DNA from: Pseudomonas gessardii
GTDB lineage: Bacteria; Pseudomonadota; Gammaproteobacteria; Pseudomonadales; Pseudomonadaceae
Reading direction: 5' to 3'
DNA length: 33,696 nt
NCBI RefSeq assembly: GCF_001983165.1
Contig: NZ_MNPU01000061.1
Coordinates: 1 to 33,696, forward strand
Of the stretch, positions 15,093 to 23,057 are shown piece after piece; positions within the stretch are counted from its first letter, which is position 1, and the number at the start of each line of letters is the position of its first letter. Position numbers and translations under genes: made by a program. Under the pieces are notes generated by a model. That model was not told the DNA's origin, ran no database searches, and was given only the letters and a program-made list of their open reading frames with translations.

Positions 15093-16115
15093 TCAACGGT
15101 TGGAGGCAAACACAGCAGCCAATGGCGCCGTAGACTCACGCAAGACAATGCTCGGCGTGACAATGCGCTGGTCAACCGGCAATTGCGGGGTCGCAATCCG
15201 TCGTAATAACAACTCCGCCGCCATCTCCCCCAATTGCAGGATCGACTGGCCCACGGTGGTCAACGCCGGGTACACATAGCGGCTCATTTGAATGTCATCA
15301 AAACCAATCACCGACAGCTCGGCCGGCACCCGCAGGTTGCGCTCGGCCGCCGCCCGCAACACACCGAAACCAATCATGTCGTTGCCGGCGAAGATCGCAC
15401 TGGGCGGGTTGTCCGCCAGCAACTGCACCGCCGCCCCATAGCCACCGGTGCTGGTGAAATCGCTTTCCAGCACACGGCTGGCGGGCACTGTGATCCCGGC
15501 CTCCAGCAGCGCCCGCTGGTAACCGGCCAAGCGCATCTGTGCCACACGCGTATGTGCGGGCCCGCCGATACAGGCGATATCCCGGTGCCCCAGCGCCAGC
15601 AAATGCCGGGTCGCCAGGTACGCGCCCTGCTCGTGATCGATGCGCACCAGGTCCACGTCAATGCCCTCCAGGCCACGGTCGACAATGACCATGGGCGTGC
15701 GCACCGCCTTGAGGCCCGTGGCCAGGCCGCTGTCATCGCCACCGACCGAGGTGACGATCAAGCCGTCGATGCGTTTTTCCAGTAATACTCGCAAATAGTT
15801 GCGCTGTTTCTCGGCGTTATCGTCGGAATTGCACAGGATCACGCAATAACCATTGCGCTCGCAGTAGTCCTCGATGCCCCTGGCCAGCTCCGCGAAATAC
15901 GGGTTGAGGCTGTTGGGCACCAACAGGCCGATGGTCGCCGTGGTCTTGGCTTTCAGCGAGCGGGCGACTGCGCTGGGTACATAGTCCAACTGCTTGATCG
16001 CGGCTTCGACCTTGAGCCGCACCGGCTCGCTGACCGGGCGCGTCCTGTTCACCACATGGGAGACCGTGGTGTAGGAAATGCCCGCAAGCGCCGCCACATC
16101 CTTGATGGTTGCCAT
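15093..16115 (-). CDS. rbsR: LacI-family ribose operon repressor
   Basis: A 340-aa repressor. The N-terminal LacI helix-turn-helix is TIKDVAALAGISYTTVSHVV followed by the hinge helix PSAVARSLKAKTT. The rest is a periplasmic-binding-protein-like sugar domain (ATIGLLVPNSLNPYFAELARG; VIGFDDIQMSRYVYPALTTV). It should bind ribose or a derivative and control the operon. The matching operator is the perfect palindrome at 19743-19756 in the rbsB promoter, so the repressor is autoregulated as the fourth gene. It lies 3 bp downstream of rbsC. Confidence 0.96.
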   Translation of the reverse strand: MATIKDVAALAGISYTTVSHVVNRTRPVSEPVRLKVEAAIKQLDYVPSAVARSLKAKTTATIGLLVPNSLNPYFAELARGIEDYCERNGYCVILCNSDDNAEKQRNYLRVLLEKRIDGLIVTSVGGDDSGLATGLKAVRTPMVIVDRGLEGIDVDLVRIDHEQGAYLATRHLLALGHRDIACIGGPAHTRVAQMRLAGYQRALLEAGITVPASRVLESDFTSTGGYGAAVQLLADNPPSAIFAGNDMIGFGVLRAAAERNLRVPAELSVIGFDDIQMSRYVYPALTTVGQSILQLGEMAAELLLRRIATPQLPVDQRIVTPSIVLRESTAPLAAVFASNR

Positions 16116-16118
16116 GGC

Positions 16119-17096
16119 TTAGCCCCGCCGGCTGGCGCGTTGACTGCGGTAGGTGTCGAGCACCACGGCAATCACGATAACGGCGCCGGTAATGATGCGT
16201 TTGGTCGGCTCGGTCGCGCCGATCTGCGCCAGGCCGGCCGCCAGTACGGAAATGATCAGCACCCCGAAGAACGTGCTGATCACCGAGCCACGCCCGCCCA
16301 TCAGGCTGGTGCCACCAATCACCACGGCGGCAATCACCTGTAACTCCAGGCCGGAACCGGCATTCGGGTCGGCCGCTTCCAGGCGGGAAATCTGGAACAG
16401 CGCCGCCACCCCGGCCAACAACCCCATCAGGCTGAATACCAGGATCTTGTAGGGTTTTGGATTGATGCCTGCCAGGCGCACCGCCTCTTCATTGGTGCCG
16501 ATGCCGATCAGGTAGCGGCCAAATACGGTACGCGTCAGCACCGCCTGGGCCACGATAATCACCAGCAGCGCAATGATGAACGAGGGCGAGATCCCAAAGG
16601 CCACCGGGTTGGACAGCCAGGCGAAGGAGTCGCCGATATAGGCGGTACGCGACCCCGTCATCTGGTAGGCCGCGCCACGGGCCATTTCCAGCACACCCAG
16701 GGACACAATGAACGATGGAATCCGCCAGGCCACGGTGATCGAGCCGGTAATGGTCCCGGCCAATGCCGCACAGCCCATGCCCAGCAATGCCGCCGGGATC
16801 ACGCTCCAGCCCCAGCCCAGGATCGCCACGCTGACCGCAGACGCGGCCAGGGCCAAGACCGAGCCCACCGACAGGTCAATGCCGCCGATGATCAGGATGA
16901 ACGTCATGCCCACCGCCAGCACCATCAGGTCGGGAATCTGGTTGGCGATGGTGCTGAAGGTGTCATAGGACCAAAAGTGACTGCTCAGGGCCGAGAACAG
17001 CGCAATCATGGCCATCAAGGCGCCTGCCAGGCCCAGGTAAGTGCCCAGGCCGTAGAAATTGCCGCCGGCTTTTGTAGTAGAAGTTGCTGATTTCAT
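16119..17096 (-). CDS. rbsC: Ribose ABC transporter permease
   Basis: A 325-aa inner-membrane permease of the sugar (CUT2) type that forms the channel with RbsA as ATPase. It has about eight to ten hydrophobic helices, e.g. YLGLAGALMAMIALFSAL, DLMVLAVGMTFILIIGG and VISTFFGVLIISVLAAGLA. The family motif GGIDLSVGSVLALA and the cytoplasmic EAVRLAGINPKPYK loop that contacts the ATPase are present, as is AAVVIGGTSLMGGRGS. Its ATG overlaps the rbsA stop (ATGA). Confidence 0.97.
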   Translation of the reverse strand: MKSATSTTKAGGNFYGLGTYLGLAGALMAMIALFSALSSHFWSYDTFSTIANQIPDLMVLAVGMTFILIIGGIDLSVGSVLALAASAVSVAILGWGWSVIPAALLGMGCAALAGTITGSITVAWRIPSFIVSLGVLEMARGAAYQMTGSRTAYIGDSFAWLSNPVAFGISPSFIIALLVIIVAQAVLTRTVFGRYLIGIGTNEEAVRLAGINPKPYKILVFSLMGLLAGVAALFQISRLEAADPNAGSGLELQVIAAVVIGGTSLMGGRGSVISTFFGVLIISVLAAGLAQIGATEPTKRIITGAVIVIAVVLDTYRSQRASRRG

Positions 17097-18646
17097 GGGG
17101 TTGTCCTGGGCGCGGCTTCATTGAGCAACGCGTCACGTTTCTGATAGCCGGCAAATGCGGCCGCAAGCAATTCGTCCTGGGTCCAGTCGGCACGCTCGAA
17201 GGTCTCGATCAAGCGCCCGGCAGACAGCACACCGATGCGGTCGCAGATCAGCATCAGCTCGCGCAGGTCGCTGGACACCACCACCAGCGCCTTGCCCTGG
17301 CGGGTCAAGTCGCCAAGCAGCGCATAGATATCAAACTTGGCGCCCACATCGATGCCACGGGTGGGCTCATCAAACAGCATCACCGCGCAATCGCGCTCCA
17401 GCCAGCGGCCGATCACCACTTTTTGCTGATTGCCGCCCGACAGCTCGGACACCAATTGCGCCGGGCTGGAGCTGCGAATACGCATGGCGTCGATCTGCCG
17501 CTTGGCCAGGGCCGTTTCGTCGCGCCCATTGACCAGGCCGGCGCTGGACACCTTGGCCATATTGCCCAGGGCCGTGTTGGCGCTGATCGATTGGCTGAGC
17601 AACAGGCCCTCGCCCTTGCGATCCTCGGTGATCAGGGCAATGCCATGGCCTACTGCATCCACCGGCGAACGAATGCTCACCACCCGCGCCGGCGAACCGA
17701 GGGCGACCGTGCCACTGTCGGCCAGGTCGGCGCCAAAGATCAGACGCAGCAATTCGGTGCGGCCGGCACCGATCAATCCCGAAATGCCGTAGATTTCACC
17801 GGCACGCACTTCAAAGGACACATCGCGAACCTTGTCCCCACGGGTCAGGCCCTTGACCGTCAAGGCCGGTGCGCCGATGGTGCGCGGGCCAAGGTCGATG
17901 TGCTCGCCCAACTCGCGGCCGACCATCAGCGTGACCAGTTGCTCACTGTTGTAATTGGCCATCGGCTCGACACACACCAACTGGCCATCACGCAGCACGG
18001 CAATGCGCTGGGCCACCCGCGCCAGCTCTTCCAGGCGATGGGAAATATAAATAATGGCCACGCCCCGGGCCTGCAGGCGAGTGATTTGCGCAAACAGCAT
18101 CTCGACTTCACGGGCGGTGAGCATGGCCGTCGGCTCGTCGAGGATCAGCACATGGCAGTCACCGATCAGGTTGCGGGCAATCTCGACCATCTGTTGATGG
18201 CCAATGCCCAGGCTGCCGACCAACGTATCCGGGTCGATCGCATCCAGGCCCACTTGCGCCATGGCCTCGATCGCGGCCTTGCGCAATTGCTTGCGGCTGA
18301 TCCAGCCACCGCGACTGGGCAGGTTGTCGAGGAACAGGTTTTCGGCCACGGTCAGGGTCGGCAGCAGGTTGAGCTCCTGCATGACCATGCGCACGCCCTG
18401 CTTTTCCGCCTGGGTCCGGCTGGCCGGGGTGTAATCCTGGCCATTGAACTGCATCTGCCCGGTGGTGGGCGTGACCAGGCCGCCGATGATCTTCGACAGG
18501 GTGCTTTTGCCCGCGCCATTCTCACCGGTCAGCGCCAACACTTCACCGCGATTAAGCGTCAGGGTGATGTCGGACAGCACTGGCTGGGCATAAGTCTTAC
18601 CGATACCACGGACCGAGAGGACAGTGGCCGGTGCGGAAGATGACAT
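17093..18646 (-). CDS. rbsA: Ribose ABC transporter ATP-binding protein
   Basis: A 517-aa protein with two fused ABC ATPase domains that powers ribose import through RbsC. The first domain has Walker A GENGAGKST, signature GIGHQQMVEIAR and Walker B HVLILDEPTA. The second has the degenerate Walker A GLIGAGRTE usual for this family, signature LSGGNQQKVVIGR and Walker B VMLFDEPTRG. The start is ATG 18646 after TGGAG; a start at 18697 is rejected because it lies in the intergenic hairpin region. A very stable hairpin precedes its ribosome-binding site. Confidence 0.97.
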   Translation of the reverse strand: MSSSAPATVLSVRGIGKTYAQPVLSDITLTLNRGEVLALTGENGAGKSTLSKIIGGLVTPTTGQMQFNGQDYTPASRTQAEKQGVRMVMQELNLLPTLTVAENLFLDNLPSRGGWISRKQLRKAAIEAMAQVGLDAIDPDTLVGSLGIGHQQMVEIARNLIGDCHVLILDEPTAMLTAREVEMLFAQITRLQARGVAIIYISHRLEELARVAQRIAVLRDGQLVCVEPMANYNSEQLVTLMVGRELGEHIDLGPRTIGAPALTVKGLTRGDKVRDVSFEVRAGEIYGISGLIGAGRTELLRLIFGADLADSGTVALGSPARVVSIRSPVDAVGHGIALITEDRKGEGLLLSQSISANTALGNMAKVSSAGLVNGRDETALAKRQIDAMRIRSSSPAQLVSELSGGNQQKVVIGRWLERDCAVMLFDEPTRGIDVGAKFDIYALLGDLTRQGKALVVVSSDLRELMLICDRIGVLSAGRLIETFERADWTQDELLAAAFAGYQKRDALLNEAAPRTTP

Positions 18647-18660
18647 AGGAAAATCTCCAG

Positions 18661-18685
18661 GCGCCCGCTCGACGGGAGCGGGCGC
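18661..18685 (-). promoter_or_regulatory. Stable hairpin between rbsB and rbsA
   Basis: GCGCCCGCTC pairs perfectly with GAGCGGGCGC around a 5-nt loop in the 58-bp gap. There is no T run, so it is unlikely to be a true terminator. It more likely protects the rbsB message from 3' decay or limits rbsA translation, as hairpins after binding-protein genes often do. Confidence 0.75.
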
Positions 18686-18704
18686 TGTAATGCGCAACCA
18701 GGGA

Positions 18705-19664
18705 TTATTGCTTGAGGATGAGCTCTACCGGCGTTTCGATCACGCCGCCCACGGACTCGACCTTTTCACCCTTGACCAGCTTCAGCGCATTCTGGATGCC
18801 AAACACCGCTTGCTGTGCAGCGGCCTGGTCGGCCGTGGCCAGGACGCGACCGTCCTTGAGCATCGGCTTGATCGCGGCGATGTTGTCGTAGCCCACTACC
18901 TGCACCTTGCCCGCCTTGCCCGCGGCGCGCACCGCAGAAACGGCGCCCAGGGCCATATTGTCGTTACCGGCCAGCAGCGCCTTGAGGTCCGGGTATTCGC
19001 TCAACATGGCCGCCGCCACTTTGTTGCCCTGGTCGATTTCCCAATTACCGGACTGCACGGAAACAATCTTCATACCGGCCGCATCCATCGCATCCTTGAA
19101 CCCGGCGGTGCGTTGCTGGGCGTTGGTGGTGGTTGGCACGCCTTCGATAATCCCAACCTTGTCGCCGCTCGCCAGTTGCTTGGCCAGGTACTCGCCGACC
19201 AGGCGCGCGCCCTTGCGGTTATCCGGGCCGACAAAGGGAACGTCGAGATTTTTGCTTTTCAGCACTTCAGGGTCGAGGCGGTTATCGATGTTGACCACCT
19301 TGATCCCTTCCTTGGAGGCTTTCCTCAGGACGTTGACCAGGGCTTTGGAGTCAGCGGGCGCGATGACGATCGCGTTGACTTTGGCGAGGATCATCTGGTT
19401 GACGATATCGATCTGGGCCGACGTATCGGTTTCGTTCTTGATCCCGTTGGTGATCATGTCGAAATCGGCGGCATGGGCTTTCTGATAGTCCTTGGCCCCG
19501 TCTTGCATGGTGACGAAAAACTCATTGGCCAGGGATTTCATCACCAGACCGACCTTGGGTTTGGCGGTGGCGTCATCAGCGAATGCAGAGGACAGAGGCA
19601 GGGCAGCGGATGCGGCAGCCAGTACAGCGACAGACAGCAGACGTCCAGCAAATGGCAGCTTCAT
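18705..19664 (-). CDS. rbsB: Ribose ABC transporter substrate-binding protein
   Basis: A 319-aa periplasmic binding protein that captures D-ribose and delivers it to RbsCA. It has a Sec signal peptide (LLSVAVLAAASAALPLSSAFA, cleavage near residue 29). The type I periplasmic-binding fold follows: KVGLVMKSLANEFFVTMQDGA, AIVIAPADSKALV, VVNIDNRLD, FVGPDNRKGARL and LLAGNDNMALGA. It is the first gene of the operon, with GGAG eight nt before its ATG and a leader of about 95 nt from the predicted promoter. Confidence 0.97.
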   Translation of the reverse strand: MKLPFAGRLLSVAVLAAASAALPLSSAFADDATAKPKVGLVMKSLANEFFVTMQDGAKDYQKAHAADFDMITNGIKNETDTSAQIDIVNQMILAKVNAIVIAPADSKALVNVLRKASKEGIKVVNIDNRLDPEVLKSKNLDVPFVGPDNRKGARLVGEYLAKQLASGDKVGIIEGVPTTTNAQQRTAGFKDAMDAAGMKIVSVQSGNWEIDQGNKVAAAMLSEYPDLKALLAGNDNMALGAVSAVRAAGKAGKVQVVGYDNIAAIKPMLKDGRVLATADQAAAQQAVFGIQNALKLVKGEKVESVGGVIETPVELILKQ

Positions 19665-19742
19665 GGGTTCACTCCGATCTTATGATTATTGTGAGCAACG
19701 CCTGCACCTTCACCTCACTCACGGAGTGCTCGTGAAACATCT

Positions 19743-19756
19743 CGCAAACGTTTGCG
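19743..19756. promoter_or_regulatory. RbsR operator
   Basis: CGCAAACGTTTGCG is a perfect palindrome with the central CG expected for LacI-family repressors. It lies just downstream of the -10 box, over or next to the transcription start, where bound RbsR would block initiation. Confidence 0.9.
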
Positions 19757-19764
19757 TTGAACAA

Positions 19765-19793
19765 ACTATGCGAAGGCTGCCGAAATTTGTCAA
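19765..19793 (-). promoter_or_regulatory. Sigma70 promoter of the rbs operon
   Basis: On the minus strand a perfect -35 TTGACA (19788-19793) is separated by 17 bp from -10 CATAGT (19765-19770). The operator follows immediately. Confidence 0.88.
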
Positions 19794-19922
19794 CGAAAGA
19801 AAAGTGCTTTTTCCTCGCAGGCTCTACCTCCTGCCTTACAACTCGCGCGCCTTCGTGGCTAAACATCCGGGCCGGGGGATCGTTCTCTAAAACGACAGGC
19901 CCGCTGGAACATTTCAGGAGAG

Positions 19923-19943
19923 TCACCCGGATTTTTCCAGGGT
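19923..19943. repeat. Hairpin near the glutaminase enhancer
   Basis: CACCC-GG and CC-A-GGGTG form a short stem with one bulge around ATTTTT. It lies just before the AauR-type site; function unknown. Confidence 0.25.
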
Positions 19944-19947
19944 GATT

Positions 19948-19961
19948 TTCGGACAACCGAA
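19948..19961. promoter_or_regulatory. AauR-type enhancer site (TTCGG-N4-CCGAA)
   Basis: TTCGGACAACCGAA fits the TTCGG-N4-CCGAA motif I recall for AauR, the sigma54-dependent response regulator of acidic amino acid use in Pseudomonas. It sits about 120 bp upstream of the sigma54 promoter of the glutaminase-asparaginase gene. Two further TTCGG half-sites follow at 19980-19984 and 19988-19992. Confidence 0.75.
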
Positions 19962-19984
19962 CGCCGGAGCCCTCCAGCGTTCGG
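19957..19984. repeat. Inverted repeat overlapping the enhancer
   Basis: CCGAACGC pairs perfectly with GCGTTCGG, with a partly self-complementary GGAG/CTCC core. The outer arms reuse the CCGAA and TTCGG half-sites, so this may be a second regulator site with a longer spacer rather than an RNA hairpin. Confidence 0.45.
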
Positions 19985-20039
19985 AAATTCGGACACGCGT
20001 GGAAGGCAACAAATCAGCGAACGATAAAAAAATGATTTA

Positions 20040-20052
20040 AATCAATAAGTTA
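20040..20052 (+). promoter_or_regulatory. IHF site between enhancer and sigma54 promoter
   Basis: AATCAATAAGTTA matches the IHF consensus WATCAA-N4-TTR exactly. It lies in an AT-rich stretch between the enhancer and the -24 box, where DNA bending would bring the activator to the polymerase. Confidence 0.7.
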
Positions 20053-20078
20053 AAATCAAGCCCCAAACAAAATACGGC

Positions 20079-20094
20079 TGGTACAAATCCTGCT
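20079..20094 (+). promoter_or_regulatory. Sigma54 promoter of ansB
   Basis: TGGTACAAATCCTGCT has the essential GG (20080-20081) and GC (20092-20093) separated by exactly 10 bp, and matches TGGCAC-N5-TTGCW at most positions. The start point should be about 12 bp downstream, giving a leader of about 80 nt. Confidence 0.82.
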
Positions 20095-20182
20095 GCTAAT
20101 CCGCACCTTGTGGCGCTCAGCGCAGCCCGGGGTGTTCTGGATGAACCTGCACACGCACTCATCAAAACTAGAGAGAAAAATA

Positions 20183-21271
20183 ATGAAATCTGCACTCAAG
20201 AACTTTGTTCCGGGCGCTTTAGCCCTGCTGCTGCTCTTCCCGGTTGCCGCCCAGGCCAAGGAAGTTGAATCCAAGACCAAGCTGTCCAACGTAGTCGTGC
20301 TGGCCACTGGCGGCACCATTGCCGGCGCTGGCGCCAGTGCGGCCAACAGCGCCACCTACCAGGCGGCCAAGGTCGGTATCGAACAACTGATCGCCGGCAT
20401 TCCCGAACTCAGCCAGATCGCCAACGTGCGTGGCGAGCAAGTGATGCAAATTGCTTCCGAGAGCATCACCAACGAGAACCTGCTGCAACTGGGCCGCCGT
20501 GTCGCGGAACTGGCCGACAGCAAGGACGTGGATGGCATCGTGATCACCCACGGCACCGACACCCTCGAAGAAACCGCCTACTTCCTCAACCTGGTGGAAA
20601 AGACCGACAAGCCAATCGTGGTCGTGGGCTCCATGCGCCCAGGCACGGCCATGTCGGCCGACGGCATGCTCAACCTGTACAACGCCGTGGCCGTTGCCGG
20701 TAGCAAAGACGCACGCGGCAAAGGCGTACTGGTGACCATGAACGACGAGATCCAATCGGGTCGCGACGTCAGCAAGATGATCAACATCAAGACCGAAGCG
20801 TTCAAAAGCGCCTGGGGCCCACTGGGCATGGTCGTAGAAGGCAAATCCTACTGGTTCCGCCAGCCGGCCAAGCGTCACACCATGAACTCGGAGTTCGATA
20901 TCAAGAACATCAAGAGCCTGCCGGACGTTGAAATTGCCTACGGCTATGGCAACGTCAGCGACACCGCCTACAAAGCCCTGGCCCAGGCTGGCGCCAAAGC
21001 CATCATCCATGCCGGCACCGGCAATGGCTCGGTACCGGCCAAGGTAGTGCCTGCCCTGCAGGAACTGCGTAAGGAAGGCGTACAGATCATTCGTTCTTCC
21101 CACGTCAATGCCGGCGGTTTCGTTCTGCGCAATGCCGAACAGCCTGACGACAAATACGACTGGGTCGTGGCTCATGACCTGAACCCGCAAAAAGCCCGCA
21201 TCCTGGCCATGGTCGCCCTGACCAAGACCCAGGACAGCAAAGAACTGCAACGCATGTTCTGGGAATACTGA
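20183..21271 (+). CDS. ansB: Periplasmic glutaminase-asparaginase
   Basis: A 362-aa type II amidohydrolase that converts glutamine and asparagine to glutamate and aspartate in the periplasm. A Sec signal peptide ends near residue 24 (LALLLLFPVAAQA). Catalytic motifs are intact: VVLATGGTIAGAG with the nucleophilic threonine, and VITHGTDTLEETAYFL with the second threonine, aspartate and the conserved lysine region downstream. Length matches Pseudomonas glutaminase-asparaginases. The ATG at 20183 follows GAGAG; an in-frame ATG at 20108 is rejected because it precedes the signal peptide. The sigma54 promoter, IHF site and AauR-type site upstream place it under acidic amino acid control. Products would be taken up by Asp/Glu transporters encoded elsewhere. 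Confidence 0.96.
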   Translation: MKSALKNFVPGALALLLLFPVAAQAKEVESKTKLSNVVVLATGGTIAGAGASAANSATYQAAKVGIEQLIAGIPELSQIANVRGEQVMQIASESITNENLLQLGRRVAELADSKDVDGIVITHGTDTLEETAYFLNLVEKTDKPIVVVGSMRPGTAMSADGMLNLYNAVAVAGSKDARGKGVLVTMNDEIQSGRDVSKMINIKTEAFKSAWGPLGMVVEGKSYWFRQPAKRHTMNSEFDIKNIKSLPDVEIAYGYGNVSDTAYKALAQAGAKAIIHAGTGNGSVPAKVVPALQELRKEGVQIIRSSHVNAGGFVLRNAEQPDDKYDWVVAHDLNPQKARILAMVALTKTQDSKELQRMFWEY

Positions 21272-21292
21272 GTCACTGATATAACCCTTGCC

Positions 21293-21322
21293 GGCGATGG
21301 TGGTCCCAGGGATGCCATCGCC
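21293..21322 (+). terminator. Hairpin after ansB
   Basis: GGCGATGG pairs with CCATCGCC across a 14-nt internal loop that can itself partly pair. No T run follows, so it is only a probable transcript end. Confidence 0.45.
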
Positions 21323-21431
21323 AGCAAATCAGTGCCTACAAAATAACCTCGCCATACACCAATCCGCACAAACCGTTGTCACACGGACCTCTTGAATTTT
21401 AAGCAGTTGCGAATTTCCTCACAGTTAAATA

Positions 21432-21447
21432 CTGTATGTTCGTACAG
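21432..21447 (+). promoter_or_regulatory. LexA (SOS) box
   Basis: CTGTATGTTCGTACAG matches the CTGT-N8-ACAG SOS box perfectly, with alternating TA-like flanks of the core. It lies 19 bp upstream of the GTG start of the DUF1654 gene, overlapping the likely promoter (candidate -35 TTGCGA, 17-bp spacer). Confidence 0.88.
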
Positions 21448-21465
21448 CTAATTAAGGATTCCTTC

Positions 21466-21717
21466 GTGGCCAAGCCCTCCTCCGCAGCACCGACACCTCC
21501 CGACGCCTACCAACGCCTGGCAATCCGGGTGCAAAAAATCATCAATTCCACCAACGCCCAAAAAGCCAAGGCTGCGTTGATTTTTCGCCTGCCGGAGGAA
21601 CCGGAGGACGAGTGGGCACGACTACTGGAGGAAATCGCAGAAAACGACAACGTCACCCTCGCCTATCGCGATGATGGTGGCGTGCAGATTTTCTGGGTCG
21701 TACCGAAGGAAGATTGA
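21466..21717 (+). CDS. DUF1654 protein, SOS-regulated
   Basis: An 83-aa soluble protein of the DUF1654 family, which I know mainly from pseudomonads. Diagnostic stretches: YQRLAIRVQKIINSTNAQKA, then DEWARLLEEIAENDNVTLAY and GGVQIFWV. Function is not established. A start at GTG 21466 gives VAKPSS and follows AAGGA with a 7-nt spacer; an in-frame ATG at 21436 lies inside the LexA box and is rejected. It is the first gene of an SOS-boxed pair, 4 bp upstream of the endonuclease gene. Pairing with a nuclease under LexA suggests a DNA-damage role, perhaps nucleic acid binding or regulation; this is inference. Confidence 0.88.
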   Translation: MAKPSSAAPTPPDAYQRLAIRVQKIINSTNAQKAKAALIFRLPEEPEDEWARLLEEIAENDNVTLAYRDDGGVQIFWVVPKED

Positions 21718-21721
21718 GTCA

Positions 21722-22411
21722 ATGAGTGTCCGTTTTATTGCCCTGCTCTGTGTCTTTTTTACCACCGCCGCCCACGCCCAAGCCCCACGCACCTTTAGCG
21801 AAGCCAAGAAAATCGCCTGGAAACTTTACGCCCCGCAATCCACAGAGTTCTATTGCGGCTGCAAATACACGGGGAACCGGGTAGACCTGAAAGCCTGCGG
21901 CTACATCCCGCGCAAGAATGCCAACCGGGCGGCGCGCATCGAGTGGGAACACATTGTCCCGGCGTGGCAGATCGGCCATCAGCGCCAATGCTGGCAAGAC
22001 GGCGGCCGCAAGAACTGCACGCGTACCGACACCGTCTTCAAGCGCGCCGAAGCCGACCTGCACAACCTGGTGCCGAGCATCGGCGAGGTCAATGGCGATC
22101 GCAACAACTTCAGTTTTGGCTGGTTGCCGGTGCAGAGCGGGCAATATGGTTCATGCCTGACCCAGGTGGACTTCAAGGCCAAGAAGGTCATGCCCAGGCC
22201 ATCCATCCGCGGCATGATTGCCCGGACATACTTTTATATGAGTAAACAATACGGCCTGCGCCTGTCGAAACAGGACCGCCAACTGTATGAAGCCTGGAAC
22301 CGCACCTATCCCGTGCAGCCTTGGGAACGCCAGCGCAACCAGACCGTGGCCTGCGTGATGGGGCGTGGCAATGAGTTCGTCGGCCCGGTGAACCTGAAGG
22401 CCTGCGGATAA
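21722..22411 (+). CDS. endA: Periplasmic endonuclease I
   Basis: A 229-aa secreted DNase of the endonuclease I family (beta-beta-alpha metal fold). A signal peptide ends near residue 19 (FIALLCVFFTTAAHA). The catalytic core is intact: EWEHIVPAW with the general-base histidine, and DLHNLVPSIGEVNGDRNN with the metal-binding residues. Six or more cysteines in the mature part fit disulfides in the periplasm. It starts 4 bp after the DUF1654 gene, so it is expected to be induced by DNA damage from the LexA-boxed promoter. Such enzymes degrade incoming or released DNA. Confidence 0.95.
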   Translation: MSVRFIALLCVFFTTAAHAQAPRTFSEAKKIAWKLYAPQSTEFYCGCKYTGNRVDLKACGYIPRKNANRAARIEWEHIVPAWQIGHQRQCWQDGGRKNCTRTDTVFKRAEADLHNLVPSIGEVNGDRNNFSFGWLPVQSGQYGSCLTQVDFKAKKVMPRPSIRGMIARTYFYMSKQYGLRLSKQDRQLYEAWNRTYPVQPWERQRNQTVACVMGRGNEFVGPVNLKACG

Positions 22412-22417
22412 ACGCGA

Positions 22418-22437
22418 GCGGGGTCCGCCGACCCCGC
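22418..22437. terminator. Hairpin between convergent endA and SPOR lipoprotein genes
   Basis: GCGGGGTC pairs perfectly with GACCCCGC around a 4-nt loop. There is no T run on either side, so termination strength is uncertain. Confidence 0.55.
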
Positions 22438-22448
22438 CAGCCACCGTA

Positions 22449-22823
22449 TTACGGACGAGCCTTGTGCTCGATCACCAGCGACTCGGCGTCGGTCTTCTTC
22501 TTTTTCACCAGCCGTTCCTGCAATTGGGTCTGTTTTGCCTCTGCCTCGGCCTTGCTGGCGAATGGCCCCAACAGCACCAGGTCCTTGCCGTCTTCCTTGG
22601 CCAGGTAGAACGGGAAGCCGTTTTCCAGCAACCAGGCGGTCAGGTCGGTCAGTGCCTGCAATTTGTTGTCGGGCGAGCGCACCAGGATATCCCACTGCAC
22701 AGCGGCAACCGCAGGCGCCTGGGCCTTGGCAGCCTCAGCCTTGTCTCGGGGGGTGTCGAGGTTGGGCCCGTCACCGCATCCGGCCAACGCCAATACCACA
22801 ATTGCCATCGCTACTTTACGCAC
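22449..22823 (-). CDS. SPOR-domain lipoprotein
   Basis: A 124-aa lipoprotein with lipobox LAGC after a short signal (KVAMAIVVLALAGC), followed by a linker rich in Ala and Lys. The C-terminal 75 residues look like a SPOR domain: VQWDILVRSPDNKLQALTDL, FPFYLAKEDGKDLVLLGPF and SKAEAEAKQTQLQERL. SPOR domains bind denuded peptidoglycan at division sites. The residue after Cys is Gly, which gives no inner-membrane retention signal, so outer-membrane sorting is likely. No operon partner is visible. Confidence 0.82.
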   Translation of the reverse strand: MRKVAMAIVVLALAGCGDGPNLDTPRDKAEAAKAQAPAVAAVQWDILVRSPDNKLQALTDLTAWLLENGFPFYLAKEDGKDLVLLGPFASKAEAEAKQTQLQERLVKKKKTDAESLVIEHKARP

Positions 22824-23057
22824 TGCCCTGCCCCTTTAACGATCAAAGAGGCAACTTTATCATTCACTGTCTATTCTGGCCGTCATAAACGTTGGCTTAA
22901 ACATTGCGAAGGATGTTTCCCAGACCTGTATGATGGCGCCATGGGAATTAATGCCGCCTCCATGCGTCCTAAAAGAGGCAGCCACAGGGAAGCGCTTCAC
23001 AGTAAGCTACACATAACCGACATCCGCCCTGTTAGAAACATGCGTCCTTCAAAGCAA

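Noticed and set aside
17084..18643. 519-codon plus-strand frame opposite rbsA
   Set aside because: Longest antisense frame in the window, but it mirrors a clear ABC ATPase and has a compositionally odd His/Gln-rich translation.
20219..21250. 343-codon minus-strand frame opposite ansB
   Set aside because: Shadow of a well-conserved gene with an intact signal peptide and catalytic motifs.
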